Source of the DNA: Bacteroidota bacterium
GTDB taxonomy: Bacteria; Bacteroidota; Bacteroidia; Cytophagales; Cytophagaceae
NCBI GenBank assembly: GCA_023391415.1
Contig: JAEWAY010000010.1
Span: forward strand, 47,221-111,220
Length of the DNA stretch: 64,000 bases
Reading direction: 5' to 3'
Part shown: piece by piece, positions 1-8,711 of the stretch
How the letters are laid out: every line of letters begins with the position of its first letter
Numbering within the stretch: position 1 is the stretch's first letter
Notes under the pieces: model-generated
Told to the model about the DNA's origin: nothing
The model's database searches: none
The model's input: the letters and a program-made list of their open reading frames with translations, nothing else
Translations under genes and position numbers: made by a program

Positions 1-90
1 GCGCTAAATCCATTATCTGAAGAAACGGAGCCGCTGTCAATATGCTACGCGTATAGCAAAATTTATTAGTTTCGCGGAAAAGATTGGGTT

Positions 91-300
91 ATGATTACGA
101 TAAAAAGAGATACAATCATCAAGGTAGGCGATACTCTGATAGATACTGAAAACAATCAAAACTGGAAAGTAACAAAAATCGACGGATATCATTTTCATCT
201 TATCAATGAAAAAGGCGCGGAAAAGGTATTGACCAAATTTGACCTGATGATCATACCAGGCCTGCGGTTTCAACCGGCAGACGATCGCGGATACTATTAA
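91..300 (+). CDS. small hypothetical protein (69 aa)
   Basis: I do not recognise this protein. It is short, soluble and probably beta-rich, with alternating hydrophobic residues (TIIKVGDTLID, WKVTKIDGYHFHLI) that recall a small SH3- or KOW-like fold. There is no signal peptide or membrane segment. A stop codon sits 21 bases upstream in the same frame, so the ATG is the only sensible start. The antisense frame is also open but reads like a chance translation, so I prefer this strand. It stands alone ahead of a gene on the opposite strand. Function unknown. Confidence 0.5.
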   Translation: MITIKRDTIIKVGDTLIDTENNQNWKVTKIDGYHFHLINEKGAEKVLTKFDLMIIPGLRFQPADDRGYY

Positions 301-337
301 CGATCGCTCTACGCCTGCCGGCCGCGACACCTAGCTT

Positions 338-556
338 TTATGAATAAGGCGGCTTGTCGATGCTAGGCTTATCCGTATTGCGATTGGGGTGTCGTATCGC
401 CACATTTTCGGCCGGATCGTCGGGAGCGTTCATAAACTCTTCCCTGATCTCATCCGCCAGCTCCTGATTGTCCAGATTAAGGGGCTGGGTCGAACCCTTA
501 ATATCCATACTTTCAAACTTATCGTTATTAAACCTTTTATCCCTATAGTCCATCAT
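338..556 (-). CDS. small hypothetical acidic protein (72 aa)
   Basis: Unrecognised small soluble protein rich in Asp, Glu and Asn, with a Pro-rich C-terminus (KPSIDKPPYS). The frame is open back to an ATG at 619, but I chose the double ATG near 556: the extra 21 residues look like leader sequence, and an AAAGGA purine run lies about 16 bases ahead of the double ATG. If the upstream ATG is used the protein has 93 residues. It is convergent with the small gene before it and divergent from the YihY gene. Confidence 0.45.
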   Translation of the reverse strand: MMDYRDKRFNNDKFESMDIKGSTQPLNLDNQELADEIREEFMNAPDDPAENVAIRHPNRNTDKPSIDKPPYS

Positions 557-708
557 CACACTGTTTAATTTTTCCTTTATATTTAAAACAATCATTCGGA
601 AAATATAGTTGGCGATCAAGACTTTTTATGCTCCTGTACCAACGGATGAAGCGATAAAAGTCGCCCGGAACCAACGTACACCAACATTTTAAATCAGATT
701 TATCTCAT

Positions 709-1623
709 ATGCCAGCATCGACGATCAAAACCATCTTTGAATTGCTCAAGACCATATTCAGAGAATTTCAGCGCGACAACGTCATCGCCTTGAGCGCGTC
801 CATCGCCTTTTATACCATATTTTCGCTGCCTGGCATGCTTATCCTTATTATCCGGGTCACGGGTCTCTTTATAGAAGAAGAAATGATCAAAGGGACCCTC
901 GCCAAACAGATTGGTGAAGTAGCGGGTGAAAGCGCGGCCCGGGAAGTACAAAAGATCATTGAAAACGCCGACCTCGCCCACACCACTCCTCTTATGACTG
1001 TGGTAGGTCTGTCCATACTGGCTTTTAGCGCCAGCTCCGTATTTACCATTATTCAATCCTCACTCAATACCATCTGGGGGGTGCGCCCCAAGCCCAAAAA
1101 GGGCATACTCAAGCTGGTCAAAAACCGGATATTGTCCTTTCTGATGGTGCTATTTCTCGGCATGCTGGTACTCCTGTCAATCTTTATCGACCTGTTCATG
1201 ACCGTATTCCGCGATATGCTGGTATTGATCCTGCCTGGCGCGTTGAGCACGATCGTACCCCTGATGTCCGCCATCATATCCTTTCTGATCCTGGCGATCG
1301 CCTTCGCTTTCATCTTTAAAGTACTACCCGATGTACGCGTACCATGGAAAGATGTGGCGGTGGGAGCGCTTGTTACCACCCTGCTCTTTACGATAGGCAA
1401 ATACCTGATCGGTATTTATCTGAGCACCAGTAATTTCAATACTACTTACGGCGCGGCCGGATCGATAGTCCTTATTCTGATCTGGGTCAACTACTCAGCC
1501 ATGATCATGCTGCTGGGGGTAGAATTTACCCAAGCCTACGCTCAGGCGATGGGTCATAAAGTGACCCCCTCGCCCAATACGGTCCAAATTGAGAGGAAAG
1601 AAATTGACGTCAACAATTCCTGA
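709..1623 (+). CDS. YihY/BrkB family inner-membrane protein
   Basis: Integral membrane protein of the YihY/BrkB family (UPF0761), 304 aa, the usual length. About six hydrophobic helices can be seen, at roughly residues 28-50, 95-118, 140-165, 180-203, 215-235 and 250-278. The family-typical C-terminal block is present: VLPDVRVPWKDVAVGAL, then YGAAGSIVLILIWVNYSAMI and GVEFTQAYA. The short tail after the last helix is polar and cytoplasmic. The family was once annotated as RNase BN, which is wrong; the true role is not settled, and a transporter or envelope function is usually assumed. The gene is monocistronic, with the carB promoter following it. Confidence 0.9.
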   Translation: MPASTIKTIFELLKTIFREFQRDNVIALSASIAFYTIFSLPGMLILIIRVTGLFIEEEMIKGTLAKQIGEVAGESAAREVQKIIENADLAHTTPLMTVVGLSILAFSASSVFTIIQSSLNTIWGVRPKPKKGILKLVKNRILSFLMVLFLGMLVLLSIFIDLFMTVFRDMLVLILPGALSTIVPLMSAIISFLILAIAFAFIFKVLPDVRVPWKDVAVGALVTTLLFTIGKYLIGIYLSTSNFNTTYGAAGSIVLILIWVNYSAMIMLLGVEFTQAYAQAMGHKVTPSPNTVQIERKEIDVNNS

Positions 1624-1695
1624 TGGCTGGCCATGAGCGCTGAGGCCATTAAGTCCGCGGATGTAAAATTTGCCGTATTTTCCCTATCATTCCTT

Positions 1696-1725
1696 TTTGA
1701 TTACCCCGTTTTGTGCTTAACTTTG
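1696..1725 (+). promoter_or_regulatory. Bacteroidota-type promoter of carB
   Basis: TTTG at 1696-1699 and TAACTTTG at 1718-1725 are separated by 18 bases. They match the TTTG (-33) and TAnnTTTG (-7) elements known for the primary sigma factor of this phylum. Transcription would begin around 1730 and give a 5' leader of about 70 bases before carB. No experimental support. Confidence 0.55.
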
Positions 1726-1799
1726 CGGAATTTTGAACATTTTATTCGATTCGCGATAGCGTCAAAAAAGGAATTTAGCCTAATACACAATACCTTACT

Positions 1800-4613
1800 A
1801 TGCCAAAAGATCAAAGTATAAAATCAGTATTAATTATCGGTAGCGGCCCGATCGTGATTGGTCAGGCCTGCGAGTTTGACTATTCGGGTTCTCAGGCAGC
1901 AAGGTCGTTGAGAGAAGAAGGAATCGAGGTCACGCTGATCAACTCCAATCCGGCAACCATCATGACGGACGAAGTAACAGCGGATAATGTATATCTGAAA
2001 CCTTTAGAGAAAAAATCGATTATCGAGATTCTTGAAAAGCATCAGATTGACGCCGTACTTCCGACTATGGGTGGCCAAACCGCGCTCAATCTGGCTATCG
2101 AGTGCGACAAGGCCGGAATCTGGCAAAAATACGGAGTACGCATCATCGGGGTGGATATCGACGCGATCGAGACTACGGAGGACCGTGAAAAGTTCCGGAA
2201 GCTAATGCTCGAACTAAACGTAACCGTATGTGAAGGCGAAACCGCTACTTCGTTTCTGAAAGGGAAGGAAATCGCGCAGAAGATCGGTTTTCCGCTGGTG
2301 ATCCGTCCTTCTTATACACTGGGCGGTTCGGGAGGAGGATTTGTCAACGATCCGTCTACCTTCGAAAAAGCGCTTTCCGCCGGCCTGCAAGCCTCTCCGA
2401 TACACGAAGTATTGATCGAACAAAGTATTCTGGGCTGGAAGGAATACGAATTGGAATTACTCCGGGACAACAAAGGCAATGTCATTATCATTTGCTCCAT
2501 CGAAAACTTTGATCCGATGGGAATACATACCGGCGACTCGATCACGGTAGCTCCCGCCATGACGCTGCCCGACACCATCTATCAAAAGATGCGAAACCTC
2601 GCGATCAAAATGATGAACGGGATCGGACAGTTCGCTGGAGGATGCAACGTACAGTTCGCCGTAAATCCTGACGACGACACCATCGTCGGTATTGAAATCA
2701 ACCCCAGGGTATCCCGCTCCTCAGCGCTGGCGTCCAAAGCTACGGGATATCCCATCGCCAAGATCGCCGCCAAACTAGCTATCGGCTATAACCTCGACGA
2801 ACTCAAAAACGCGATCACCGGTACTACCAGCGCTTTTTTCGAACCCGCGCTGGACTACGTAATCGTAAAAATACCACGCTGGAACTTCGACAAGTTTAAA
2901 GGTACCAACCGCGAACTTGGGCTTTCAATGAAATCGGTAGGTGAAGTCATGGGTATAGGACGCAATTTTCAGGAAGCCTTGCAAAAAGCCTGTCAGTCAC
3001 TGGAAATCAAACGCAATGGCCTGGGCGCCGATGGCAAAGAATTGCAAAGACAGGACCAAATCCTCGAAAGTCTGGAAAAACCAAGCTGGAATCGTCTGTT
3101 CCACATCAAGGACGCCTTTACGATGGGTATTCCTTTCAAGACCATCCGCAAAATCACCCAGATCGACCCGTGGTTCCTCCACCAGATTGAAGACCTGCAT
3201 CTGTTTGACAAAGAAATTCAAAAACATACTCTTGACACCATACCGGAGAGCCTGATGCGCTCCGCCAAGCAAAAAGGCTACGCCGACCGTCAGATCGCCC
3301 ATCTACTACGTTGCCTGGAAAGCGAGGTATTCAATAAACGCCGGGAAATGGGCATAAACCGCGTGTACAAACTGGTAGATACCTGCGCCGCCGAATTCGA
3401 GGCCAAAACACCCTACTACTACTCCACCTTCGAAGGCGAAAACGAATCCATTTCCTCCAACCGCAAGAAAATAATAGTTCTTGGTTCCGGTCCCAACCGT
3501 ATCGGCCAGGGCATAGAGTTTGACTACTCCTGCGTACACGGTGTGCTAGCCGCCAAAGAATGCGGATACGAAACCATCATGATCAACTGCAACCCCGAAA
3601 CGGTATCAACCGACTTCGACATCGCGGACAAACTATATTTCGAACCAGTATTCTGGGAGCATATCTACGATATTATTCTTCATGAAAAACCTGAAGGCGT
3701 AATCGTTCAGCTCGGCGGACAGACAGCGCTTAAGCTTGCCGAGAAACTTGAGAAATACGGTATCAGGATCATGGGAACCTCCTTTAAGGCGCTCGATCTT
3801 GCCGAAGACCGCGGTAGTTTCTCTACCCTACTCAAGGAAAACAATATTCCATATCCGAGATTCGGTGTGATCACCTCCGCCGAAGAGGCGATCGAACTGT
3901 CCAAAGAGCTTGACTATCCGCTATTAGTAAGACCTTCCTACGTACTGGGCGGTCAGAGCATGAAAATCGTCATCAATGAAGACGAGCTGGAACAGCATGT
4001 AGTAGACTTGCTCAAGGATCATCCTGACAACCGGGTCTTGCTCGATCATTTCCTCGAAAACGCGATCGAAGCGGAAGCCGACGCGATCTGCGATGGCGAA
4101 GAGGCTTACATCATCGGTATCATGGAACATATAGAGCCCGCGGGTATTCACTCCGGAGACTCTTACGCGGTATTGCCCCCATTTTACCTGACTGAAAACG
4201 TGATGCGTCAGATCGAAGAGTATACCAAAAGGATAGCGATAGCGCTCAACACCGTTGGTCTGATCAATATACAATTCGCTATAAAGGACGAAAAGGTCTA
4301 TATCATCGAAGCGAACCCGAGAGCGTCGCGTACCGTACCGTTTATCTGTAAAGCGTATAAGGAACCTTATGTCAACTACGCGACCAAAGTGATGCTGGGT
4401 GAGAAAAAAGTCCGCGACTTCAATTTCAACCCGTACAAAAAGGGTTTCGCGATAAAAATACCAGTATTCTCTTTTCATAAATTCCCTGATATCAAAAAGG
4501 AACTTGGCCCGGAAATGAAATCTACCGGCGAAGCCATTTACTTTATCGACGACCTGAAAGACGATTTCTTTATAAAAGTCTACGCGGAAAGGAACTTATA
4601 TCTGAGTAAATAG
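1800..4613 (+). CDS. carB: carbamoyl-phosphate synthase large subunit
   Basis: Makes carbamoyl phosphate from bicarbonate, ammonia and two ATP, feeding pyrimidine and arginine synthesis; cytoplasmic, partnered by CarA, which is not in the window. Two homologous ATP-grasp halves are clear. The first has IGSGPIVIGQACEFDYSG near residue 13 and RPSYTLGGSGGG near 170; the second has LGSGPNRIGQGIEFDYS near residue 560 and RPSYVLGGQSM near 710. The protein has 937 residues against about 1073 in E. coli. It stops after the second ATP-grasp half (ends NLYLSK), so the MGS-like domain that binds UMP and ornithine is absent, which is common in this phylum. The DUF4834 gene follows after 14 bases. Confidence 0.97.
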   Translation: MPKDQSIKSVLIIGSGPIVIGQACEFDYSGSQAARSLREEGIEVTLINSNPATIMTDEVTADNVYLKPLEKKSIIEILEKHQIDAVLPTMGGQTALNLAIECDKAGIWQKYGVRIIGVDIDAIETTEDREKFRKLMLELNVTVCEGETATSFLKGKEIAQKIGFPLVIRPSYTLGGSGGGFVNDPSTFEKALSAGLQASPIHEVLIEQSILGWKEYELELLRDNKGNVIIICSIENFDPMGIHTGDSITVAPAMTLPDTIYQKMRNLAIKMMNGIGQFAGGCNVQFAVNPDDDTIVGIEINPRVSRSSALASKATGYPIAKIAAKLAIGYNLDELKNAITGTTSAFFEPALDYVIVKIPRWNFDKFKGTNRELGLSMKSVGEVMGIGRNFQEALQKACQSLEIKRNGLGADGKELQRQDQILESLEKPSWNRLFHIKDAFTMGIPFKTIRKITQIDPWFLHQIEDLHLFDKEIQKHTLDTIPESLMRSAKQKGYADRQIAHLLRCLESEVFNKRREMGINRVYKLVDTCAAEFEAKTPYYYSTFEGENESISSNRKKIIVLGSGPNRIGQGIEFDYSCVHGVLAAKECGYETIMINCNPETVSTDFDIADKLYFEPVFWEHIYDIILHEKPEGVIVQLGGQTALKLAEKLEKYGIRIMGTSFKALDLAEDRGSFSTLLKENNIPYPRFGVITSAEEAIELSKELDYPLLVRPSYVLGGQSMKIVINEDELEQHVVDLLKDHPDNRVLLDHFLENAIEAEADAICDGEEAYIIGIMEHIEPAGIHSGDSYAVLPPFYLTENVMRQIEEYTKRIAIALNTVGLINIQFAIKDEKVYIIEANPRASRTVPFICKAYKEPYVNYATKVMLGEKKVRDFNFNPYKKGFAIKIPVFSFHKFPDIKKELGPEMKSTGEAIYFIDDLKDDFFIKVYAERNLYLSK

Positions 4614-4627
4614 TTTATTTAGTCATA

Positions 4628-4906
4628 ATGGGAGGTCTTTTAAAACTTATACTATTCTGTTTTTGCGTCTATCTGCTTCTAAAGTGGCTTTTTAAGCCAT
4701 TGATTCAGTATTTTCTAAAAAAAGCGGTCAACGACTTCGTAAAAAAGAATGGCGGCCAGTTTGAAGCCCGCTACCAATACCAGGCCGGACGCGAGTCCGG
4801 CAGGCGTGAAGGTAGTATTAATGTCGACTATGTGCCTCCAAAAAAGAATGAGTCCAAAATATCCGACAATGAAGGCGAATATGTGGACTATGTCGAAGTA
4901 AAATAA
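4628..4906 (+). CDS. DUF4834 family small membrane protein
   Basis: A 92-residue protein with one N-terminal transmembrane segment (about residues 4-32, LLKLILFCFCVYLLLKWLF), a basic stretch (KKAVNDFVKKNG) and a polar tail ending EYVDYVEVK. This matches the DUF4834 family, which occurs as short single-span proteins in Bacteroidota and has no known function. It starts 14 bases after carB and probably shares its transcript. A hairpin follows 20 bases after the stop. Confidence 0.75.
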   Translation: MGGLLKLILFCFCVYLLLKWLFKPLIQYFLKKAVNDFVKKNGGQFEARYQYQAGRESGRREGSINVDYVPPKKNESKISDNEGEYVDYVEVK

Positions 4907-4926
4907 GCAACGACAATATTTATCAA

Positions 4927-4963
4927 TCCGCGCGAACGCCTGATATATGGGCTTTCGCGCGGA
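4927..4963 (+). terminator. hairpin after carB-DUF4834
   Basis: Perfect 10-bp inverted repeat TCCGCGCGAA (4927-4936) and TTCGCGCGGA (4954-4963); the loop can form a further GCC/GGC pairing. Only a weak T-rich stretch follows, so it may act as an RNA-stabilising hairpin rather than a strong terminator. Confidence 0.4.
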
Positions 4964-5097
4964 CTTGGTTTACAGCCACTACCTCTCAATGACTTCATCC
5001 TGAATCCGAAAGAAAAGTATCTAGACCCACCCAAAAACGACATGCCCCGCGACGCTCCATCAGAATCCCATACAGTCCGGGCTAAACATTGAGAGTG

Positions 5098-5128
5098 TTT
5101 GCAGGTTTTGTTTTTTTAAATATCTTTG
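5098..5128 (+). promoter_or_regulatory. Bacteroidota-type promoter of the class I aldolase gene
   Basis: TTTG at 5098-5101, a 19-base spacer and TATCTTTG at 5121-5128 give a full match to the TTTG / TAnnTTTG promoter. The start codon is 55 bases further on. The 190 bases between the upstream gene and this site hold only the hairpin already listed. Confidence 0.6.
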
Positions 5129-5183
5129 GTCTGATTTCTTTACTGAAAAGAGGTTTTCAGTACTGTATCAAAAAGTAAAAAAT

Positions 5184-6239
5184 ATGTCATATAACCATAT
5201 TTTCGAACTTTTAGGCGATAACGCGGAGTATCTGCTTAAACACGAATGTAGTACTATTTCGAAAACCGACATCCGACAGCCAGGTCCGGCATATGTAGAC
5301 GAGAGCTTCTCGCTTTCCGATCGAAACAACAGGGTACTGAGGAGCCTTGATACCTTGTTTGGACACGGACGACTCGCCGGTACCGGCTACGTGTCGATCC
5401 TCCCGGTGGATCAGGATATCGAGCATACCGCCGGCGCCAGTTTCGCGCCGAACCCGATCTACTTCGATCCTGAAAACATCATCCGGCTGGGTATCGAGGG
5501 TGGCAGCAGCGCCATCGCCAGCACATTTGGCATACTCGCGCTGCACTCCAGAAAATACGCCCACAAAATACCCTTTATCGTCAAGATAAATCATAACGAA
5601 CTTCTCACTTATCCCAACAAATACGACCAGATCATGTTCGGCTCCGTAAAAGAAGCCTGGAACATGGGCGCGGTAGCGGTAGGCGCCACGATCTATTTTG
5701 GCTCCCAAGAGTCGAATCGCCAGATCCAGGAAGTAGCCGAGGCGTTTGAACTGGCGCACGAACTGGGCATGGCTACCGTGCTATGGTGCTATACCCGCAA
5801 CGACGCTTTCAAGAAAGACGGAGTAAACTATCATAACGCTACGGATCTGAGCAGTCAGGCTACCCATATCGGCGTCACGCTACGGGCGGACCTGATTAAA
5901 CAAAAACTGCCGGAAAACAATGGCGCGTTCAAAGCCCTCAATTTCGGCAAATACGACGACCGGATGTATACCGAGTTATCGTCCGACCATCCGATCGACC
6001 TTACCCGATACATGGTAGCCAACTGCTATATGGGCAAAATCGGCCTGATCAACTCGGGAGGCGAATCGGGCGAATCGGACTTGACCGACGCGGTAAAAAC
6101 AGCCGTAATCAACAAAAGAGCCGGTGGCATAGGGTTGATTCTTGGAAGAAAAGCCTTTCAGCGTCCTATGTCCGAAGGTGTCAAATTGCTTCACAACGTA
6201 CAGGACGTGTATCTCTCCGAAGGAGTCACGCTGGCGTAA
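5184..6239 (+). CDS. fbaB: class I fructose-bisphosphate aldolase (DhnA/FbaB type)
   Basis: Cleaves or forms fructose 1,6-bisphosphate through a lysine Schiff base, without a metal; cytoplasmic. The 351 residues match the DhnA-type archaeal/bacterial class I aldolases: HGRLAGTGYVSILPVDQDIEH near residues 60-80 is the phosphate-loop start, VKINHNELL follows, and the late block VANCYMGKIGLINSGGESGESDL closes the barrel with the GGESGE phosphate-binding turn. The Schiff-base lysine cannot be assigned with certainty by eye. A class II enzyme for the same reaction is encoded 1.2 kb away on the other strand. The gene has its own promoter and accD follows after 53 bases. Confidence 0.9.
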   Translation: MSYNHIFELLGDNAEYLLKHECSTISKTDIRQPGPAYVDESFSLSDRNNRVLRSLDTLFGHGRLAGTGYVSILPVDQDIEHTAGASFAPNPIYFDPENIIRLGIEGGSSAIASTFGILALHSRKYAHKIPFIVKINHNELLTYPNKYDQIMFGSVKEAWNMGAVAVGATIYFGSQESNRQIQEVAEAFELAHELGMATVLWCYTRNDAFKKDGVNYHNATDLSSQATHIGVTLRADLIKQKLPENNGAFKALNFGKYDDRMYTELSSDHPIDLTRYMVANCYMGKIGLINSGGESGESDLTDAVKTAVINKRAGGIGLILGRKAFQRPMSEGVKLLHNVQDVYLSEGVTLA

Positions 6240-6292
6240 AACATACTGTTTTCAAAAAGATCGACTTAAACGCATTATTTTAAATACAAGGC

Positions 6293-7141
6293 ATGACTTG
6301 GTTTCAACGTAAAGAAAAAGGTATCATCACACCGACCGAGCTAAAGAAGGAAGTTCCGGACGGCTTATGGCATCAATGCCAGGAATGTAAAGCTGTCTTC
6401 CTGACAAGTGAACTGGTGGAAAACGCGTATACGTGTACTCAATGTAATTACCATACCCGCGTAGGGTCAGCTGAATATTTTGAGATACTGTTTGACAACA
6501 ACGAGTTTACAGAATTGGACAAGGGCATGATTTCCGGAAATCCGCTGGATTTTGAAGATTCTCAACCTTATCCCGACCGGGTCAAGGCGAGCCGTAAAAA
6601 AACGGGGCTTAACGACGCGGTTCGCACAGCATATGGCCAGATGAACGGATCGACCATCGTGATATCCTGCATGGATTTCAAATTTATCGGAGGTTCTATG
6701 GGATCAGTAGTGGGCGAAAAAATAGCGCGCGGTATCGATAAAGCGCGTGAACTGAAGGCGCCTTTTCTGATGATTTCCAAATCGGGTGGAGCCCGAATGA
6801 TGGAAGCCGGGTTTTCATTGATGCAGATGGCTAAAACATCGGCCAAACTGGCGCTCCTGGACAAGGAAGGATTGCCTTATATATCCCTGATGACGGACCC
6901 GACCACGGGGGGGGTTACCGCTTCATTCGCCATGCTTGGCGACTTTAATATCGCCGAGCCGGGCGCCCTCATCGGCTTTGCCGGACCAAGGGTAATCCGT
7001 GAAACCATCGGAAAAGACCTGCCTAAAGGTTTCCAAAGCGCGGAATTCTTGCTGGAGCACGGCTTTCTTGATTTTATCATTGATCGCAAAGAGCTAAAAA
7101 ATCAACTGTCCAGTCTGCTTTCCATGCTAAAAAAAGGTTAA
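6293..7141 (+). CDS. accD: acetyl-CoA carboxylase carboxyltransferase subunit beta
   Basis: Beta subunit of the carboxyltransferase that moves CO2 from carboxybiotin to acetyl-CoA, the first step of fatty acid synthesis; works with AccA in an alpha2beta2 complex. The 282-residue protein has the N-terminal zinc ribbon with Cys29, Cys32, Cys48 and Cys51 (CQEC...CTQC), followed by the crotonase-like fold with SKSGGARMMEAG and the GGVTASFA oxyanion region. The ATG at 6293 directly precedes the usual MTWFQRKEKGI beginning. A strong terminator follows 26 bases after the stop, so fbaB and accD form at most a two-gene unit. Confidence 0.96.
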   Translation: MTWFQRKEKGIITPTELKKEVPDGLWHQCQECKAVFLTSELVENAYTCTQCNYHTRVGSAEYFEILFDNNEFTELDKGMISGNPLDFEDSQPYPDRVKASRKKTGLNDAVRTAYGQMNGSTIVISCMDFKFIGGSMGSVVGEKIARGIDKARELKAPFLMISKSGGARMMEAGFSLMQMAKTSAKLALLDKEGLPYISLMTDPTTGGVTASFAMLGDFNIAEPGALIGFAGPRVIRETIGKDLPKGFQSAEFLLEHGFLDFIIDRKELKNQLSSLLSMLKKG

Positions 7142-7166
7142 AAAAGATATTGTTATAAAAATCAAC

Positions 7167-7215
7167 AGCCGAACGAAAGGCCATATCACGGCTTTAACTC
7201 GTTCGGCTATTTTTA
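7167..7215 (+). terminator. terminator after accD
   Basis: AGCCGAACGA (7167-7176) pairs perfectly with TCGTTCGGCT (7199-7208) and is followed by ATTTTTATT. The 22-base interior can form an additional short stem. The remaining bases up to 7437 show no gene or other signal. Confidence 0.65.
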
Positions 7216-7437
7216 TTCCCCTTCATAATAAACGATCTGTAGCCTCACTTTATTTTAATTAACCATTACCAGGTTGTTAACCATTCCGGTTCGGGGTAAT
7301 GTACTTCTTTAGGTTGGAAACCCTCTCCCAGTCATACTTCTATTTGGACTCTTTCGACGGTGTCTGCAGGCATAGCCCTACTTCATATACCGCTATCTCT
7401 CCAATTTCTTTTTTTCCGCAGCGATCGGTTCAGGCAT

Positions 7438-7466
7438 AAAAAAAAGCCCCGTTCGGGGCTTTTTTC
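7438..7466 (-). terminator. terminator of the class II aldolase gene
   Basis: AAAAAAGCCCC (7440-7450), a GTTC loop and GGGGCTTTTTT (7455-7465) form a compact GC stem flanked by A and T runs. It lies 22 bases after the stop of the minus-strand aldolase gene. The symmetry would let it work from both directions. Confidence 0.8.
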
Positions 7467-7487
7467 TTTATAAATAGGACGTTATAA

Positions 7488-8579
7488 TTACAGCTTGGAA
7501 CAAGCGTCGATACAGTTAAGATCTTCAAACGCGCCTTTTAGTCTGCTCACCATACTTTCTTCGCCTTTTCTCAACCATACTCTCGGATCGTAATGTTTTT
7601 TGTTGGGGCTGTCCGGACCATCAGGGTTACCGATTTGCCCTTGCAAATAACCTTCTTTCGCTTTGTAGTTTTTCAATACTCCTTCCCAGAACGCCCACTG
7701 CATATCGGTATCGATATTCATTTTGATGGCTCCGTAGCTAATCGCTTCACGAATCTCTTCTCTGCTGGAACCGGAACCGCCATGGAATACAAAATCCAAT
7801 GGTTTTTCGGCCGCGAGACCGAAACGCTCTCTTACGTATTCCTGCGAGTTTTTAAGAATTTTCGGCTCCAGTTTTACGCTGCCAGGATTGTATACACCAT
7901 GTACATTTCCAAAAGCGGCCGCGATAGTAAAGCGATCGCTTACTTTGCTCAATATCTCGTAAGCGTAGGCCACTTCTTCCGGCTGGGTATATAACCTTGA
8001 TTTATCAACATCAGAGTTGTCAACACCGTCTTCCTCTCCACCTGTTACTCCGAGCTCGATCTCGATGGTCATACCCATCTTGTTCATACGCTCAAAATAT
8101 TCTTTACTGATCGCCAGGTTTTCTTCGATAGATTCTTCGGAAAGATCGAGCATATGCGAAGAAAACAAAGGCTTGCCATTTACTTTGTAATAGGCTTCGC
8201 CCGCGCTCAGCAACCCGTCGATCCATGGAAGCAGATTTTTGGCGGCATGATCCGTATGAAGGATTACAGGCACTCCGTAAAACTCCGCCATCTGATGCAC
8301 ATGGTAAGCCGCGGAAACCGCTCCGGCGATCGCCGCGCGCTGGTTTTCATTTGAAATCGTTTTACCTGCATAAAATACTGATCCACCATTTGAAAGCTGA
8401 ATGATCACAGGTGAATTAACGGCTTTCGCGCACTCAAGAACCGCGTTGATAGAGTTGGTTCCTATAACATTTACAGCTGGCAGGGCAAATTGATGCTTCT
8501 TAGCGGCTTCAAAGATTTCCTGAACCTTGTCTCCACTAATAACTCCTTTTAGGGATGATTTATTTACGCTTTCAATCAT
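7488..8579 (-). CDS. fbaA: class II fructose-bisphosphate aldolase
   Basis: Zinc-dependent aldolase of glycolysis and gluconeogenesis, class IIA (E. coli FbaA type), 363 aa against 359 in E. coli. The metal and catalytic residues are visible: LHTDHAAK with Asp110 and His111, the IEIELGVTGGEEDGV segment with a metal-binding Glu, GNVHGVY, and FHGGSGSS followed by KMNIDTDMQWA for phosphate binding. No leader peptide. It is transcribed alone towards its own terminator, convergent with accD. The coexistence with the class I enzyme nearby suggests the two are used under different conditions, such as growth on sugar versus gluconeogenic substrates, but the sequence does not show which. Confidence 0.96.
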   Translation of the reverse strand: MIESVNKSSLKGVISGDKVQEIFEAAKKHQFALPAVNVIGTNSINAVLECAKAVNSPVIIQLSNGGSVFYAGKTISNENQRAAIAGAVSAAYHVHQMAEFYGVPVILHTDHAAKNLLPWIDGLLSAGEAYYKVNGKPLFSSHMLDLSEESIEENLAISKEYFERMNKMGMTIEIELGVTGGEEDGVDNSDVDKSRLYTQPEEVAYAYEILSKVSDRFTIAAAFGNVHGVYNPGSVKLEPKILKNSQEYVRERFGLAAEKPLDFVFHGGSGSSREEIREAISYGAIKMNIDTDMQWAFWEGVLKNYKAKEGYLQGQIGNPDGPDSPNKKHYDPRVWLRKGEESMVSRLKGAFEDLNCIDACSKL

Positions 8580-8711
8580 AGGTGTAAAGTACTAATTATG
8601 TTTAAAGGGCTAAATATACATAAATAGACAGGATATTTGAAGAACAACACGGAAAATCCTTTTATTTCGCCCCCGCCAGCCTATCCCTCCCTGTTCGGAC
8701 CAGACACTCGT

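Noticed and set aside
1..69. Short plus-strand frame open from the window edge, ending at a TAG
   Set aside because: Only 22 codons can be seen and nothing supports it as the end of a gene.
37..330. 97-codon minus-strand frame over the first small gene
   Set aside because: Antisense to a more protein-like frame, with odd composition and no recognisable features.
1633..1821. 62-codon frame ahead of carB
   Set aside because: It spans the carB promoter and overlaps the carB start in another frame; no family resemblance.
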